From: Lentzea terrae
Lineage (GTDB): Bacteria; Actinomycetota; Actinomycetes; Mycobacteriales; Pseudonocardiaceae
DNA length: 64,000 bases
Assembly (NCBI RefSeq): GCF_003265345.1
Contig: NZ_QFWW01000004.1
Location: 318,774-382,773 of the forward strand
Reading direction: 5' to 3'
Part shown: in pieces, positions 32,163 through 41,960 of the stretch
How the letters are laid out: each line of letters begins with the position of its first letter
Numbering within the stretch: position 1 is the first letter of the stretch
The notes under the pieces: model-generated
The model's database searches: none
Told to the model about the DNA's origin: nothing
Seen by the model: only the letters and a program-made list of their open reading frames with translations
Translations under genes and position numbers: made by a program

Positions 32163-33041
32163 CGCGGCGTCGACGTTGCCGCCGGACACGATGGCGACAC
32201 CACCCCCGAGCTTCGCCTGCGCCGCCACCGCCACCGCCCCACTCGGCTCGGCGACCAGCCGTGCCCGCCGAGCCAGATCGGCCATCGCAGCCAAGATCTC
32301 GTCCTCGGACACCGTGATCACATCGTCGACGAACTTGCTGATGTGCGCCCAAGTCAGCTCCGAGGGCTCGTCCCGCAGCGCGTCAGCGACCGTCTGAGCG
32401 CGCTCCACAGGGTCCCAGCGCACCAACGAGCCCACCTTCAAAGACGCCGCGATGTCGGCGGCCAGCGCGGGTTCCGCACCGATCACGCGGACGTCCGGCC
32501 GCAGCGACTTGATCGCCGTGGCGACGCCCGAGATCAGTCCGCCACCCGACATCGGCACGACGACCGCGTCGACCGACGGCAGGTCCGAGAGGATCTCCAG
32601 GCCGATCGTGCCCTGGCCGGCGATCACGTCCGGGTGGTCGAACGGCGGAATCAACGCGGCCCCGCGTTCGGCGACAAGAGCCTCGGCCCGCTCGACGCGT
32701 TCGGTGATGCCGACGATGAAGACCTCGGCCCCCAGCGCGCGAGTGGCCTCGATCTTGACCGTAGGGGTGTTCGAAGGCATCACGATCGCCGCCGGGACGC
32801 CGTGCAGACGGGCCGCGAACGCCACCGCCTGGGCGTGGTTGCCGCTGGAATAGGCGACCACGCCACGCGAACGGTTCTCCAGGCGTGCCAACGCGTTCAG
32901 CGCGCCGCGGAGTTTGAAGGCGCCGATCGGCTGCAGCGACTCGGGCTTGAGCCAGCCCGAACCGAAGGGCAGCAGCGGCGTGCGCACCACAAAAGGCGCG
33001 ATCACCGAGGCGGCCGCACGAACGTCATCGAGCGAGATCAT
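32136..33041 (-). CDS. Threonine/serine dehydratase-like PLP enzyme, copy 2
   Basis: A 301-aa fold-type II PLP enzyme. The PLP lysine lies in PIGAFKLRGALNAL near residue 43, the substrate loop is SSGNHAQA, and the phosphate loop MSGGGLISGV is near 165. It closely parallels the next gene through its whole length. It lacks a C-terminal ACT domain, so it resembles biodegradative threonine ammonia-lyase or serine/threo-hydroxyaspartate dehydratases rather than IlvA. It starts in a 4-bp overlap with copy 1, so they are co-translated. Confidence 0.85.
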   Translation of the reverse strand: MISLDDVRAAASVIAPFVVRTPLLPFGSGWLKPESLQPIGAFKLRGALNALARLENRSRGVVAYSSGNHAQAVAFAARLHGVPAAIVMPSNTPTVKIEATRALGAEVFIVGITERVERAEALVAERGAALIPPFDHPDVIAGQGTIGLEILSDLPSVDAVVVPMSGGGLISGVATAIKSLRPDVRVIGAEPALAADIAASLKVGSLVRWDPVERAQTVADALRDEPSELTWAHISKFVDDVITVSEDEILAAMADLARRARLVAEPSGAVAVAAQAKLGGGVAIVSGGNVDAALLARVLTA

Positions 33042-33970
33042 TCGGACACCAGGGACGCGAACAGAGCGGGTTCGATGTTGCCGCCCGACACCACGGCCAC
33101 GGTCGGGCCGGTGGGCAGCGAGCGGTTCAGGTACGCCGCAACGGGAACCGCGCCGCTCGGCTCGGCCACCACGCGGGTGCGGCGAGCGATTTCCCGCACG
33201 GCCGAACGGATTTCGTCCTCCGAAACAGTGATGATGTCGTCCACGTGCTCGCGGATGTGCGCGAAGGTCAGTTCGGACGGTTCGGCGCGCAGGCCGTCGG
33301 CGATGGTGCGGGCGCGGTCGTGCGCGTCCCAGCGGACCAGCGAGCCCGCGGCGAGGGAAGCAGCGGCGTCGGCGGCCAGCTCCGGTTCGACGCCGATCAC
33401 GCGGACGTTGGGGCGCAACGACTTCACGGCAACAGCCACGCCGGAGATCAGGCCGCCGCCGCTGACCGGGACCAGCACCGTGGCCACGTCGGGCAGGTCC
33501 GCGCAGATCTCCAGGCCGACGGTGCCCTGGCCGGCGATCACGTCCGGGTGGTCGAACGGCGGGATCAACGTGGCACCGCGTTCCTCGACCAGTTCGTGAG
33601 CGCGCGACTCGCGTTCGGTGATGCCGACGACGAACACCTCGGCGCCGTGTGCGCGCGTTGCGTCGATCTTCAACTGAGGGGTGTTGTCCGGGACGACGAT
33701 CGCCGCTGGCATGCCGAGATGCTTGGCGGCGTAGGCGACTGCTTGCGCGTGGTTACCGCTCGAGTACGCCACGACACCACGGGCGCGGGCCTCGGAAGGT
33801 ATGCGGGACAAGGCGTTCACCGCGCCGCGTTGCTTGAAGGCCCCGATGGGCTGCAGCGACTCCGGCTTGATCCACAAAGAGGAATCGAACGACAGCAGCG
33901 GCGTGTGCACGACATGCGGGGCGATCGCGGCGGCGGCCGCGTGGATGTCTTCGAGAGTCACCAGGCGCAT
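33038..33970 (-). CDS. Threonine/serine dehydratase-like PLP enzyme, copy 1
   Basis: A 310-aa paralogue of the following gene, with the PLP lysine in PIGAFKQRGAVNAL near residue 51, SSGNHAQAVAYAAKHLGMPA, and VSGGGLISGVAV. The ATG at 33970 is supported by alignment with copy 2; an upstream extension reads as non-coding. Differences between the copies sit mostly in the last third, where substrate and regulation determinants lie. Both may form a heteromer or have split substrates (threonine, serine, hydroxyaspartate). There is no ACT domain. Confidence 0.86.
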   Translation of the reverse strand: MRLVTLEDIHAAAAAIAPHVVHTPLLSFDSSLWIKPESLQPIGAFKQRGAVNALSRIPSEARARGVVAYSSGNHAQAVAYAAKHLGMPAAIVVPDNTPQLKIDATRAHGAEVFVVGITERESRAHELVEERGATLIPPFDHPDVIAGQGTVGLEICADLPDVATVLVPVSGGGLISGVAVAVKSLRPNVRVIGVEPELAADAAASLAAGSLVRWDAHDRARTIADGLRAEPSELTFAHIREHVDDIITVSEDEIRSAVREIARRTRVVAEPSGAVPVAAYLNRSLPTGPTVAVVSGGNIEPALFASLVSE

Positions 33971-34033
33971 ATGTCGATGATGCACGTCACCGGGGCACAA
34001 CCGGTGAACTGTGCCCGACGTCCTACAAGTGTC

Positions 34034-34534
34034 ATGTCTGAAAAGGAGAAAATCACCCCCGTCAAGCTCATCGCGAGTGTGCTCGCCGCCGCTACCGCGG
34101 CTGTGCTGAGCCTTCGCCTCAACGTCGCCGGCACCATCATCGGTGCGATCCTCGCGAGCGTGGTGACCACAGTGGGCGCCGTGTACTACCAACGTTCGAT
34201 GGAGCGCGAAAAGCGTTGGCAGGTCATCGCGGTCGGCGGCCTGCTCGTGTTCGTGCTGACCGTCCTCACCGTCACGAGCGTCCAACTCGTCACGGGCAAA
34301 CCGACGTCGGCGGATCCCGCGCAGACCACCACGAGCACGAGCGTCCCGACGAAGACCGAGACCCGCACCGAGACCACGAAGATCGAAACGATCACCGTTA
34401 CGGCTCCGCCGAGCACGTCCGGTCAGTCGCCCGCCGAAAGCACCACGACGACCGGACCGCCCAGCACGTCGACAGAATCCCGACAGCCGACCGACAGCCC
34501 GGCACCGACGTCAACTGTCGACCCCATTCGGTGA
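34034..34534 (+). CDS. Small membrane protein with Thr/Ser/Pro-rich tail
   Basis: A 166-aa protein from ATG 34034 with two membrane segments (about residues 10-52, with a short turn, and 60-88) and then 75 residues made mostly of Thr, Ser, Pro and Glu (TTTSTSVPTKTETRTETTK). The tail is probably outside the cell and resembles mucin-like linkers. No family was recognised. The ribosome binding site is weak. It is divergent from the dehydratase pair; nothing links them functionally. Confidence 0.65.
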   Translation: MSEKEKITPVKLIASVLAAATAAVLSLRLNVAGTIIGAILASVVTTVGAVYYQRSMEREKRWQVIAVGGLLVFVLTVLTVTSVQLVTGKPTSADPAQTTTSTSVPTKTETRTETTKIETITVTAPPSTSGQSPAESTTTTGPPSTSTESRQPTDSPAPTSTVDPIR

Positions 34535-34710
34535 TCACGTCACTACTTTGAGCGATAGTTAACTGTCAATTGCTACGCACCGCAGTTGATCTGTCGTGAG
34601 CTGTGACACACTTCGTCCACGGTCGAGGCGGGGCGTCATAGATAACGGGCCCATAACGTCACTCGAACGGGCGAACGATTCGGTCCGAAAGAGACCGGGA
34701 GGAGGGCGCA

Positions 34711-34824
34711 ATGAGGCTCGTGGCGCGACCACTTGAGCGCGGCGCCCTCGCACGACGCGAGAAAGAACTGGGGATTGGAGGGGTGGGGCGACCCCTGCCG
34801 CCGCCCCACCACCCGTCCCCCTAG
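34711..34824 (+). CDS. 37-codon leader ORF upstream of the secreted protease
   Basis: ATG 34711 follows an excellent ribosome binding site (GGGAGGAGGG, 4 nt spacing). The product opens MRLVARPLERGALARREKEL and ends in GRPLPPPHHPSP, basic then proline-rich, with no membrane segment. It ends 70 bp before the protease ATG, inside a leader with two strong hairpins, one of which overlaps its last codons. It may be a regulatory leader peptide whose translation through the Pro codons changes the leader fold. No homologue was recognised. Confidence 0.5.
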   Translation: MRLVARPLERGALARREKELGIGGVGRPLPPPHHPSP

Positions 34825-34861
34825 AGCCCCCGAGAGAGGTCCCTGCAACCGATCTCTCGGG
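34782..34861 (+). promoter_or_regulatory. Two hairpins in the protease leader
   Basis: Hairpin 1: GGTGGGGCG (34782-34790)/CGCCCCACC (34802-34810), 11-nt loop, inside the 37-codon ORF. Hairpin 2: CCCGAGAGA (34829-34837)/TCTCTCGGG (34853-34861), 15-nt loop, after the ORF stop and 33 nt before the protease start. Neither is followed by a T run, so they are not simple terminators. The rest of the 360-bp gap 34535-34894 shows only a possible promoter region around 34630. Confidence 0.55.
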
Positions 34862-34894
34862 TTCCCCTGCACCCGAAAGTGAGGGAGACGTCTG

Positions 34895-36046
34895 ATGAAC
34901 CGCACGAGTGCGGCCCGTATTACCGGTGCCGTTCTGCTCGCCACCGGAGTCGTGACTGCTCTCAGCGTACCGGCGTTTGGCGCCCCTGCCGCACCAGTCG
35001 CCCCAACCGGTTCCGACACGGAGAGCTACCCGGCCGAATTGCTCCAAGCGGTGGAACGTGATTTGGGCCTGAACGCTGACCAGGCACGCGTCCGGTTGGC
35101 CAGTGACCAGAAGTCGAGCGAACTCGCGGAGCAGGCGAAGGCCTCTCTCGGCGACGCGTTCGGCGGATCGTGGATCGACCAGGCGAGCGGCAGACTGACC
35201 GTCGCGGTGACCAAGTCGGGACTCTCCGTGAGCGGCGCGGACACCAAGGTCGTCCAGAACTCGCTCACCCAGCTCAACGGAACCAAGTCGGTGCTCGACC
35301 TCATGAGCGCCCCCGCGAGCATCACCAGCTGGCGCGTGGACGAGAAGTCCAACGCCGTCGTGGTCGAGGTCAACAAGAACACCAGGGACGCGGCCGCGGA
35401 CAAGTGGATCGCCACGGCCAAGGGCATCAGCGGCGCCGTCCAGGTCGCCGAGGTGACCGAGAGCCCGACGCCGCTGTACGACCTGCGTGGTGGCGACGCC
35501 ATCTACATGGGCGGCGGCCGCTGCTCGCTCGGCTTCTCCGTGTCCGGCGGCTACGTGACGGCAGGCCACTGCGGCCGCGCCGGCACCGCGGTCTCCGGCT
35601 ACAACCGCGTCGCGCAGGGCTCGTTCGCCGGCTCGGTCTTCCCGGGCAGCGACATGGCGCACGTCCGCACCAACGCCAACTGGACCCCGCGTCCGTGGGT
35701 CAACCGCTACGGCGGCGCGAACGTGATCGTCCGCGGTTCCACCGTGGCGGCCATCGGCGCGCAGATCTGCCGTTCCGGTTCCACGACCGGTTGGCGTTGC
35801 GGCACGGTCCAGGCCTACAACCAGACCGTGAACTACCCGCAGGGCACCGTCCGCGGCCTCACCCGCACCAACGCGTGCGCGGAGCCCGGCGACTCCGGCG
35901 GTTCGTGGGTGGCGGGCTCCGGCTTCGGTCAGGCCCAGGGCGTGACGTCCGGTGGTTCGGGCAACTGCTCGTCCGGCGGCACCACGTTCTTCCAGCCGGT
36001 GAACCCGATCCTGTCGCGCTACGGCCTGACCCTCACGCGCGGCTAG
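34895..36046 (+). CDS. Secreted chymotrypsin-like protease, S1E (streptogrisin/alpha-lytic type)
   Basis: A 383-aa preproprotein. The signal peptide is about 30 residues, ending near VPAFGAP. An alpha-lytic-type propeptide (residues about 40-190) with ERDLGLNADQARVRLA and SWIDQASGRLTVAVT acts as a folding catalyst. The mature domain begins near GGDAIYMGGGRCSLGF and has His in VTAGHCG, Asp in GSDMAHVR and Ser in PGDSGGSW. Three Cys pairs match family disulfides. Ser-pocket neighbours suggest chymotrypsin-like preference, but this is not certain. It lacks a C-terminal binding domain. Leader features suggest tight expression control. Confidence 0.92.
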   Translation: MNRTSAARITGAVLLATGVVTALSVPAFGAPAAPVAPTGSDTESYPAELLQAVERDLGLNADQARVRLASDQKSSELAEQAKASLGDAFGGSWIDQASGRLTVAVTKSGLSVSGADTKVVQNSLTQLNGTKSVLDLMSAPASITSWRVDEKSNAVVVEVNKNTRDAAADKWIATAKGISGAVQVAEVTESPTPLYDLRGGDAIYMGGGRCSLGFSVSGGYVTAGHCGRAGTAVSGYNRVAQGSFAGSVFPGSDMAHVRTNANWTPRPWVNRYGGANVIVRGSTVAAIGAQICRSGSTTGWRCGTVQAYNQTVNYPQGTVRGLTRTNACAEPGDSGGSWVAGSGFGQAQGVTSGGSGNCSSGGTTFFQPVNPILSRYGLTLTRG

Positions 36047-36049
36047 GCC

Positions 36050-36811
36050 TCAGCTGAACTGAACAGACCGTTTCGAGAGCCCGTACCAGAAGCCTTCAAC
36101 GCTGGTACGGGCTTTCTCGTCGCTCGCAGCGCCGAGCGCCACGAACAGCGGCGCGAAGTGCTCGGTCCGCGGGTGGGCGATGCCGGCCGCAGGAGCCTTC
36201 TGCTGGAAGTCCAGCAACGCGTCCACGTCGCCGCTCTCCAGCTGCTGGTGCGCCCAGTCGTCGAACTCCTTCGACCACGACGGCGGCTCGTAGTCCGTGC
36301 CCCGGTCGAAGTGCACGCAGCTCAGGTTGTGCGTCATGAACCCGCTGCCGACGATCAGGACGTTCTGATCCCGCAACGGCGCCAGCTTGCGGCCGATCTC
36401 GTGCAGCTCGCGCGGGTCGAGCGTGGGCATCGACAGCTGCAGCACCGGCACGTCCGCGTCCGGGAACATCTCCTTCAGCGGCACATAAGCGCCGTGATCG
36501 AGACCGCGCTCGGCGTCCTGCTCGACGTGCCCGCCGAGGAGCTTGCGGACGTCGTCGGCGAGCTGCGGCGCACCCGGTGCCTCGTACGTGACCTCGTAGT
36601 ACCGCTGCGGGAAGCCCCAGAAGTCGTAGACCAGCGGCACGGTCGTGGTCGCGCCGATCGTCGTCGGCGCCTCCTCCCAGTGCGCGGAGACCATGAGCAC
36701 GGCCTCCGGGCGCGGGAGCGTGGCGGACCAGTCCTTGAGCTCTCTGGTCCACGTCTCGTCATCGGCCAGCGGGGGTGCCCCGTGGCTCAGGTACAGCACT
36801 GGTGCGCTCAC
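36050..36811 (-). CDS. DODA-type extradiol aromatic ring-opening dioxygenase (YgiD-like)
   Basis: A 253-aa LigB-superfamily protein. Metal-binding His residues are visible in the opening YLSHGAPPLADD, in SAHWEEAPTTIG, and in GLDHGAYVPLKEMFP and the late RTEHFAPLFVALGA. The family cleaves catechols such as 4,5-DOPA using Fe2+ or Zn2+; physiological substrates in bacteria are poorly known. Its upstream region holds an inverted repeat that overlaps the end of thiE. It is convergent with the protease, with only 3 bp between the stops. Confidence 0.88.
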   Translation of the reverse strand: MSAPVLYLSHGAPPLADDETWTRELKDWSATLPRPEAVLMVSAHWEEAPTTIGATTTVPLVYDFWGFPQRYYEVTYEAPGAPQLADDVRKLLGGHVEQDAERGLDHGAYVPLKEMFPDADVPVLQLSMPTLDPRELHEIGRKLAPLRDQNVLIVGSGFMTHNLSCVHFDRGTDYEPPSWSKEFDDWAHQQLESGDVDALLDFQQKAPAAGIAHPRTEHFAPLFVALGAASDEKARTSVEGFWYGLSKRSVQFS

Positions 36812-36831
36812 GTCATCGAGCGTACGCCGGT

Positions 36832-36869
36832 TTGTTCAAATTTCAACGACTAAGTTCAGTTTTGAACAA
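36832..36869. promoter_or_regulatory. Inverted repeat TTGTTCAAA ... TTTGAACAA
   Basis: Perfect 9-bp arms (36832-36840 and 36861-36869) with 20 nt between lie 21 bp before the dioxygenase start and across the thiE stop codon. The TTCAA/TTGAA half-sites resemble those of HxlR- or MarR-type repressors, so it may be an operator for the dioxygenase. Alternatively the hairpin may help end the thiE transcript. Confidence 0.45.
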
Positions 36870-37484
36870 CTCGGCGGCCTTGCGCGGGTCCTCCGCCTCG
36901 GTGATGGCCCGCACGACGACGACGCGGGTGGCTCCCGCCGCCTTGACCTCGTGCAGGTTCTGCAGGTCGATGCCGCCGATCGCGAACCACGGCCGCCGCA
37001 TGCCCTTGGTCGCCTTGACCAGGTCGAGGCCCGGCGCCGGACGTCCCGGCTTGGTCGGCGTCGGCCAGCACGGGCCGGTGCAGAAGTAGTCCACGCCGTG
37101 CTGCGTCGCCGCCGCCTGCATCTGGTCGACGTCGTGGGTGGAGCGGCCGATCACCGGGTGCTCGCCGATGATGTGGCGCGCGCACGAGACGGGCAGGTCG
37201 TCCTGGCCGAGGTGCAGCACGTCGGCCCGGAGCGCGTGGGCGATGTCCGCGCGGTCGTTGACGGCGAGCAGCTTCCCGTGGCTGTCCGCGGCCTCGGCGA
37301 GGATTTCCAGCGCCTTCAGCTCCTGCTTCGCCTCCAGCGACTTGTCCCGCAGCTGGATGATGTCGACCCCGCCGGCGAGCGCCGCATCGGCGAACTCGGC
37401 CAGATCAGGCCGGTTCGGCGTGCAGAGGTAGAGCGTCGCGTCGGCGAGTCGTTGCCTGATCAGGTTTCCGTCGAGTCCTGGCAC
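36843..37484 (-). CDS. thiE: Thiamine-phosphate synthase
   Basis: A 213-aa TIM barrel from GTG 37484; a longer frame runs upstream through the divergent riboswitch and is rejected. Key stretches are [16 protein letters not shown] (residues about 38-53) with the diphosphate-binding Arg/Lys, [45 protein letters not shown] and [10 protein letters not shown]. It joins HMP-pyrophosphate with thiazole phosphate to make thiamine phosphate. It is divergent from thiO-thiS-thiG as in mycobacteria. No riboswitch was seen on its own strand. Confidence 0.93.
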   Translation of the reverse strand: MPGLDGNLIRQRLADATLYLCTPNRPDLAEFADAALAGGVDIIQLRDKSLEAKQELKALEILAEAADSHGKLLAVNDRADIAHALRADVLHLGQDDLPVSCARHIIGEHPVIGRSTHDVDQMQAAATQHGVDYFCTGPCWPTPTKPGRPAPGLDLVKATKGMRRPWFAIGGIDLQNLHEVKAAGATRVVVVRAITEAEDPRKAAELFKTELSR

Positions 37485-37518
37485 GCTCGCACGGTAACCG
37501 TTATGTTGGTGTCGGTCC

Positions 37519-37607
37519 GCACGGGAGCCTGGAGAACACCGGGCTGAGAGGGAGCGTGGTTCGCTCCGACCGTCGAACCTGATCCGGGTCATGCCGGCGC
37601 AGGGAGC
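37519..37607 (+). ncRNA. TPP riboswitch (thi box) for thiO-thiS-thiG
   Basis: Conserved elements appear in order: GGGAGCC in P1/P2, CTGAGAGGG, a variable hairpin (GGAGCG/CGCTCC), then CGAACCTGATCCGGGTC and ATGCCGGCGCAGGGAG. The 3' GGGAG is also the likely ribosome binding site of thiO, so thiamine pyrophosphate would block translation start. Confidence 0.95.
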
Positions 37608-37616
37608 GTGAATGCC

Positions 37617-38569
37617 TTGAGCAGTGTGGAAGTGGCCGTCCGGGGTGGCGGTGTCATCGGCCTGTCCGTCGCGTTGTTCGCGGCACGGGCCGGCTATTCG
37701 GTTTCCGTTTTCGACCACGCGTCGCCGCACGCCGGCTCACGGGTCGCGGGCGGCATGCTCGCGCCGTTGACGGAGGCCTGGCCGGGCGAGGAAGCCGTGG
37801 TGGCGCAGGGTGTCGAGGCCCTGGCGAGGTGGCCTGCGTTCGCCGAGTCGATCGGGGTCGAACTGTTCACCGCGGGCACGCTGGCCGTCGGCACGCAGCC
37901 AGGTGATCTCGCCGACCTGCGGCACGCGGGGGAGTTGCTGACGTCACGGGAGATCCGTGCTCTGGAACCGTCGCTGGGGCCTGCGGTCCGTGGCGGCGTG
38001 TACGCGTCGGGTGACCTCGCCGTCGACAACCGTGCGCTGCTTTCCGCACTGTGGAAGGCATGTCGCGAGGCCGGAGTCGTGTCTGATGTGGACGGACGGG
38101 TGCAGGTGATCGCGGCCGGGGCGTGGAGCGGGCAGCTGCATCCCGCGTTGCGCGACGTCATCCGCCCGGTCAAGGGCGAGATTTTGCGGCTGACACATCG
38201 GCCTGGCGCGTTGCCACCCCCTCGCCACACGATCCGCGCACTCGTTTCCGGTCGCCCGGTGTATCTCGTGCCACGGGAGGACGGTCTCGTCGTCGGTGCC
38301 ACTCAGTACGAGGCCGGGTTCGACACCGACGTCTCCGTGGCAGGTGTGCGGGACCTGTTGCGGGACGCGGAAACCGTGCTGCCGGGCATCGCCGAGTACG
38401 CGCTGGCGGAGGCCGCTGTCGGGTTCCGCGCGGGCAGCCCGGACAACGTCCCGATCGTGCGCTGGCTCGAACCGGGCGTGATCGCCGCGACGGGCCACCA
38501 CCGCAACGGTCTTCTGCTCGCCCCGCACACCGCTCGCCAGGTGGTCGAGCTGCTCGAGGGAGGAAGCTC

Positions 38570-38573
<4 letters not shown>
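37617..38573 (+). CDS. thiO: Glycine oxidase (thiazole synthesis)
   Basis: A 318-aa FAD enzyme with the Rossmann motif [19 protein letters not shown] at the N-terminus, where the usual first Gly position of GxGxxG is preceded by Arg, and the C-terminal [14 protein letters not shown] that closes the FAD site. It oxidises glycine to iminoacetate for ThiG. The start TTG 37617 is 10 nt after GGGAG; a GTG at 37608 is too close to the ribosome binding site. It is the first gene of the riboswitch-controlled operon and ends in a GTGA overlap with thiS. Confidence 0.9.
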
Positions 38574-39527
<954 letters not shown>

Positions 39528-39536
39528 AAAGAACAG

Positions 39537-41960
39537 GTGCTGATCGGTAGAGCCGGCCCTGTCGCGCGGCTGCGCGAGGCCGTCGACGCCGCCGAGAGCG
39601 GTCGCGGTGGCTTGGTGCTGGTCGCCGGCGAGGCCGGCATCGGCAAGACCGCGCTGGTCACCGAGGCCACGACGGGCTGTTCCGCCGTCGGTGCGGCGTG
39701 CTGGTCGGACGGCGCGCCGGAGCTGTGGCCGTGGCACCAGGTCGTGCGTGCGCTGGGAGCGGAGTTCCCGGCGCAGGACCGCGAGTTCGACGTTTTCGCC
39801 GCCGTGACCGAGGTGCTGCTGGACGCGTGCCGCGACCGCGCGCTCGTCGTGGTGATCGAGGACCTGCACTGGGCGGACGAGGCGTCGTTGCGGTTGCTCG
39901 ACTTCGCGGTGCAGCACACCGGGTTCGCCCGGCTGCTGTTCATCGGCACCTACCGCGACGACGAAGTGTCGTTGGCGCTCAAGGCGTCCACCGTCGTGCT
40001 GTCCGGTCTCAGCCGGGACGAGGTCGCGGAACTGGTGCACGCACCGGACGACGTCGTCGACGAGATCACGAAACGCAGTGGCGGCAACCCGTTCTTCGTC
40101 GAGCAGCTCGCGCGGCTGTGGCAGGGCGGCAGTCTGCTCAGCACCATTCCGCCCGGTGCGGCGGCGGTGGTCGAACGGCGGCTCTCCCGGCTGGCCCCGG
40201 CGACGGTGGAGGTGCTGCGTCAGGCCGCCGCACTCGGCCACGAGTTCAGCCTGTCGCCGCTGGGCTCGCCAACCGGACTCGACCAGGCGGTCGCGGCCAG
40301 GCTCATCCGGTCGCTGGGTGGCGACAGGTACGCGTTCGTGCACGACCTCGTCCGTGCGGCGCTCCACAGTGGACGGGTGGACGTGCAGGTCTTCGTCCGG
40401 GCGGGCGAGGACGCGAACCGGCGGCTCGCCTGGGCGGAAGCCGCGCGGTATTACCGGCACGCGCTCGACCTGGCCGACCACGGCCGCGCGGAGATCGCGC
40501 TGGAGCTGGGCAACGCCTTGCACGCCTTGAAAGATCTCCGGGGCAGCAGGGAGGCGTTCCGGATCGCCCTGGCGGAGGCTGATCCCGCGCTGGCCGCACG
40601 TGTGGCCGTCACGGCTCAGTTGCTGGAAGGAGATCACGACGAAGCGGCGCGCGAGCTCAGCGACACGGCCGTCGAGCTCGCCCGGCAGTCCGGCGAGCAC
40701 CTCGAGCAGAGCCTGACGTCGCGGCTCGGCTCGATCTACGGCCTGGGCACCGCCGCCGAACGGCTCGCCATCACCGACGAACTGGTGCGGCTGCCCGATC
40801 ACGACGTGCGGGTCGGGGCGTGGCGGGTGCTGTCGTTCGTCGAGCTCGGCGATCCGCGCTATCTGGCGGAACACCAGGCCTTCCTGGCCGCGGCGCGAGG
40901 CGGATCGCCGGTGCTGCGCCACGATGCCGCCGTCACCGAGGTGCTCGTCGCGACGCTGCAGGGCCGCTACGACGACGCCCGCGCCGCCGCCGACACGGCG
41001 CGGGAACTGGGGGAGCACCCGTACCTGGACCGCATGCACCTGTGGTGGCTGCATCGGTGGTCGATCGCGGTGCGCGCGGGCGAGGACACCGGCCGGTGGC
41101 TGGCCGAGATGCGCACGGATCCACCGCCGTTCCTGCCGCTGGTGGAGGGGCGGGAAATGCCCGGCAACCGGTGGCTCGCGCCGATGTCGTTGCGGCTGCG
41201 GGTCGAGGCCGCGGTGCGGTCCGGTGATCGGCGGCGCTGCGCGGAGGTGCGGAAGGAGGTCGAGCCGTTCGCAGGGCAGTGGGCCGTCACGGCCACGCTC
41301 CTGTTGGAGGGCCCGGTCGACGGCTGGCTGGCCCGGCTCGACGCGGCAACGGGCGACTGGGAAGCCGCGGCCGCGCGGTGGGCCTCGGTGGCGGAGGTCG
41401 CCGATCGGATGGGAGCGCGGCCGTGGGCCGACGAGGCGCGTGCCCAGCTCGACGGCGGTGGGACGTTCCGGCGCGCGGGCAAGGTGTGGGAGCTGGGGTT
41501 CGCCGGCCGCACCGCGCACGTGCCGGACTCGAAGGGCCTGCGGGACCTGCACGTTCTCGTGGGATCGCCCGGTGCCGACGTCGCGGCCACGGTGCTCGCG
41601 GGTGGCGTGCCGGGCGCGGATCCGGTGCTCGACGACCAGGCCCGTGCCGCGTATCGCCGTCGGCTGACCGAGCTGGACGAGCACATGGCTGTTGCGTCCG
41701 ACGCCCGTGCCGTCGAGCTGGATCGCGAACGTGAGGCGTTGCTGGACGAGCTCCGCGCGGCGACCGGGCTGGGCGGCCGGTCCCGCCGGCTCGGTGACGA
41801 GACCGAACGCGCCCGCAAGGCCGTCACGAACCGCATCAACGACGCGTTGCGCCGGCTCGACGGGCAGCACGAGGAACTGGCGCGGCACCTGCGGGAGTCG
41901 ATCACCACAGGTGCCGCGTGCCGGTACCGCCCGACGCGACCGATCAGCTGGCGGCGCTGA
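39537..41960 (+). CDS. Large AAA/STAND ATPase-type regulator
   Basis: An 807-aa protein. The N-terminal ATPase has Walker A GEAGIGKTALV (residues about 31-41) and Walker B LVVVIEDLHWAD, with the sensor FIGTYRDDE, typical of MalT/LuxR-like STAND ATPases. The middle (300-650) is helical, TPR-like. The end lacks a LuxR helix-turn-helix but has GRSRRLGDETERARKAVTNR, a motif shared by actinobacterial AAA regulators that may contact DNA or a partner. The target is unknown. It starts 9 bp after thiG, so it may share that transcript. Its 3' end overlaps the convergent gene by 17 bp. Confidence 0.78.
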   Translation: MLIGRAGPVARLREAVDAAESGRGGLVLVAGEAGIGKTALVTEATTGCSAVGAACWSDGAPELWPWHQVVRALGAEFPAQDREFDVFAAVTEVLLDACRDRALVVVIEDLHWADEASLRLLDFAVQHTGFARLLFIGTYRDDEVSLALKASTVVLSGLSRDEVAELVHAPDDVVDEITKRSGGNPFFVEQLARLWQGGSLLSTIPPGAAAVVERRLSRLAPATVEVLRQAAALGHEFSLSPLGSPTGLDQAVAARLIRSLGGDRYAFVHDLVRAALHSGRVDVQVFVRAGEDANRRLAWAEAARYYRHALDLADHGRAEIALELGNALHALKDLRGSREAFRIALAEADPALAARVAVTAQLLEGDHDEAARELSDTAVELARQSGEHLEQSLTSRLGSIYGLGTAAERLAITDELVRLPDHDVRVGAWRVLSFVELGDPRYLAEHQAFLAAARGGSPVLRHDAAVTEVLVATLQGRYDDARAAADTARELGEHPYLDRMHLWWLHRWSIAVRAGEDTGRWLAEMRTDPPPFLPLVEGREMPGNRWLAPMSLRLRVEAAVRSGDRRRCAEVRKEVEPFAGQWAVTATLLLEGPVDGWLARLDAATGDWEAAAARWASVAEVADRMGARPWADEARAQLDGGGTFRRAGKVWELGFAGRTAHVPDSKGLRDLHVLVGSPGADVAATVLAGGVPGADPVLDDQARAAYRRRLTELDEHMAVASDARAVELDREREALLDELRAATGLGGRSRRLGDETERARKAVTNRINDALRRLDGQHEELARHLRESITTGAACRYRPTRPISWRR

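Noticed and set aside
34559..35662. A 367-codon minus-strand frame covering the protease leader
   Set aside because: No homology-like sequence; it runs opposite the alpha-lytic propeptide and through structured leader RNA.
37485..37730. N-terminal extension of thiE
   Set aside because: It would run antisense through the TPP riboswitch and thiO start; ThiE homologues begin at about GTG 37484.
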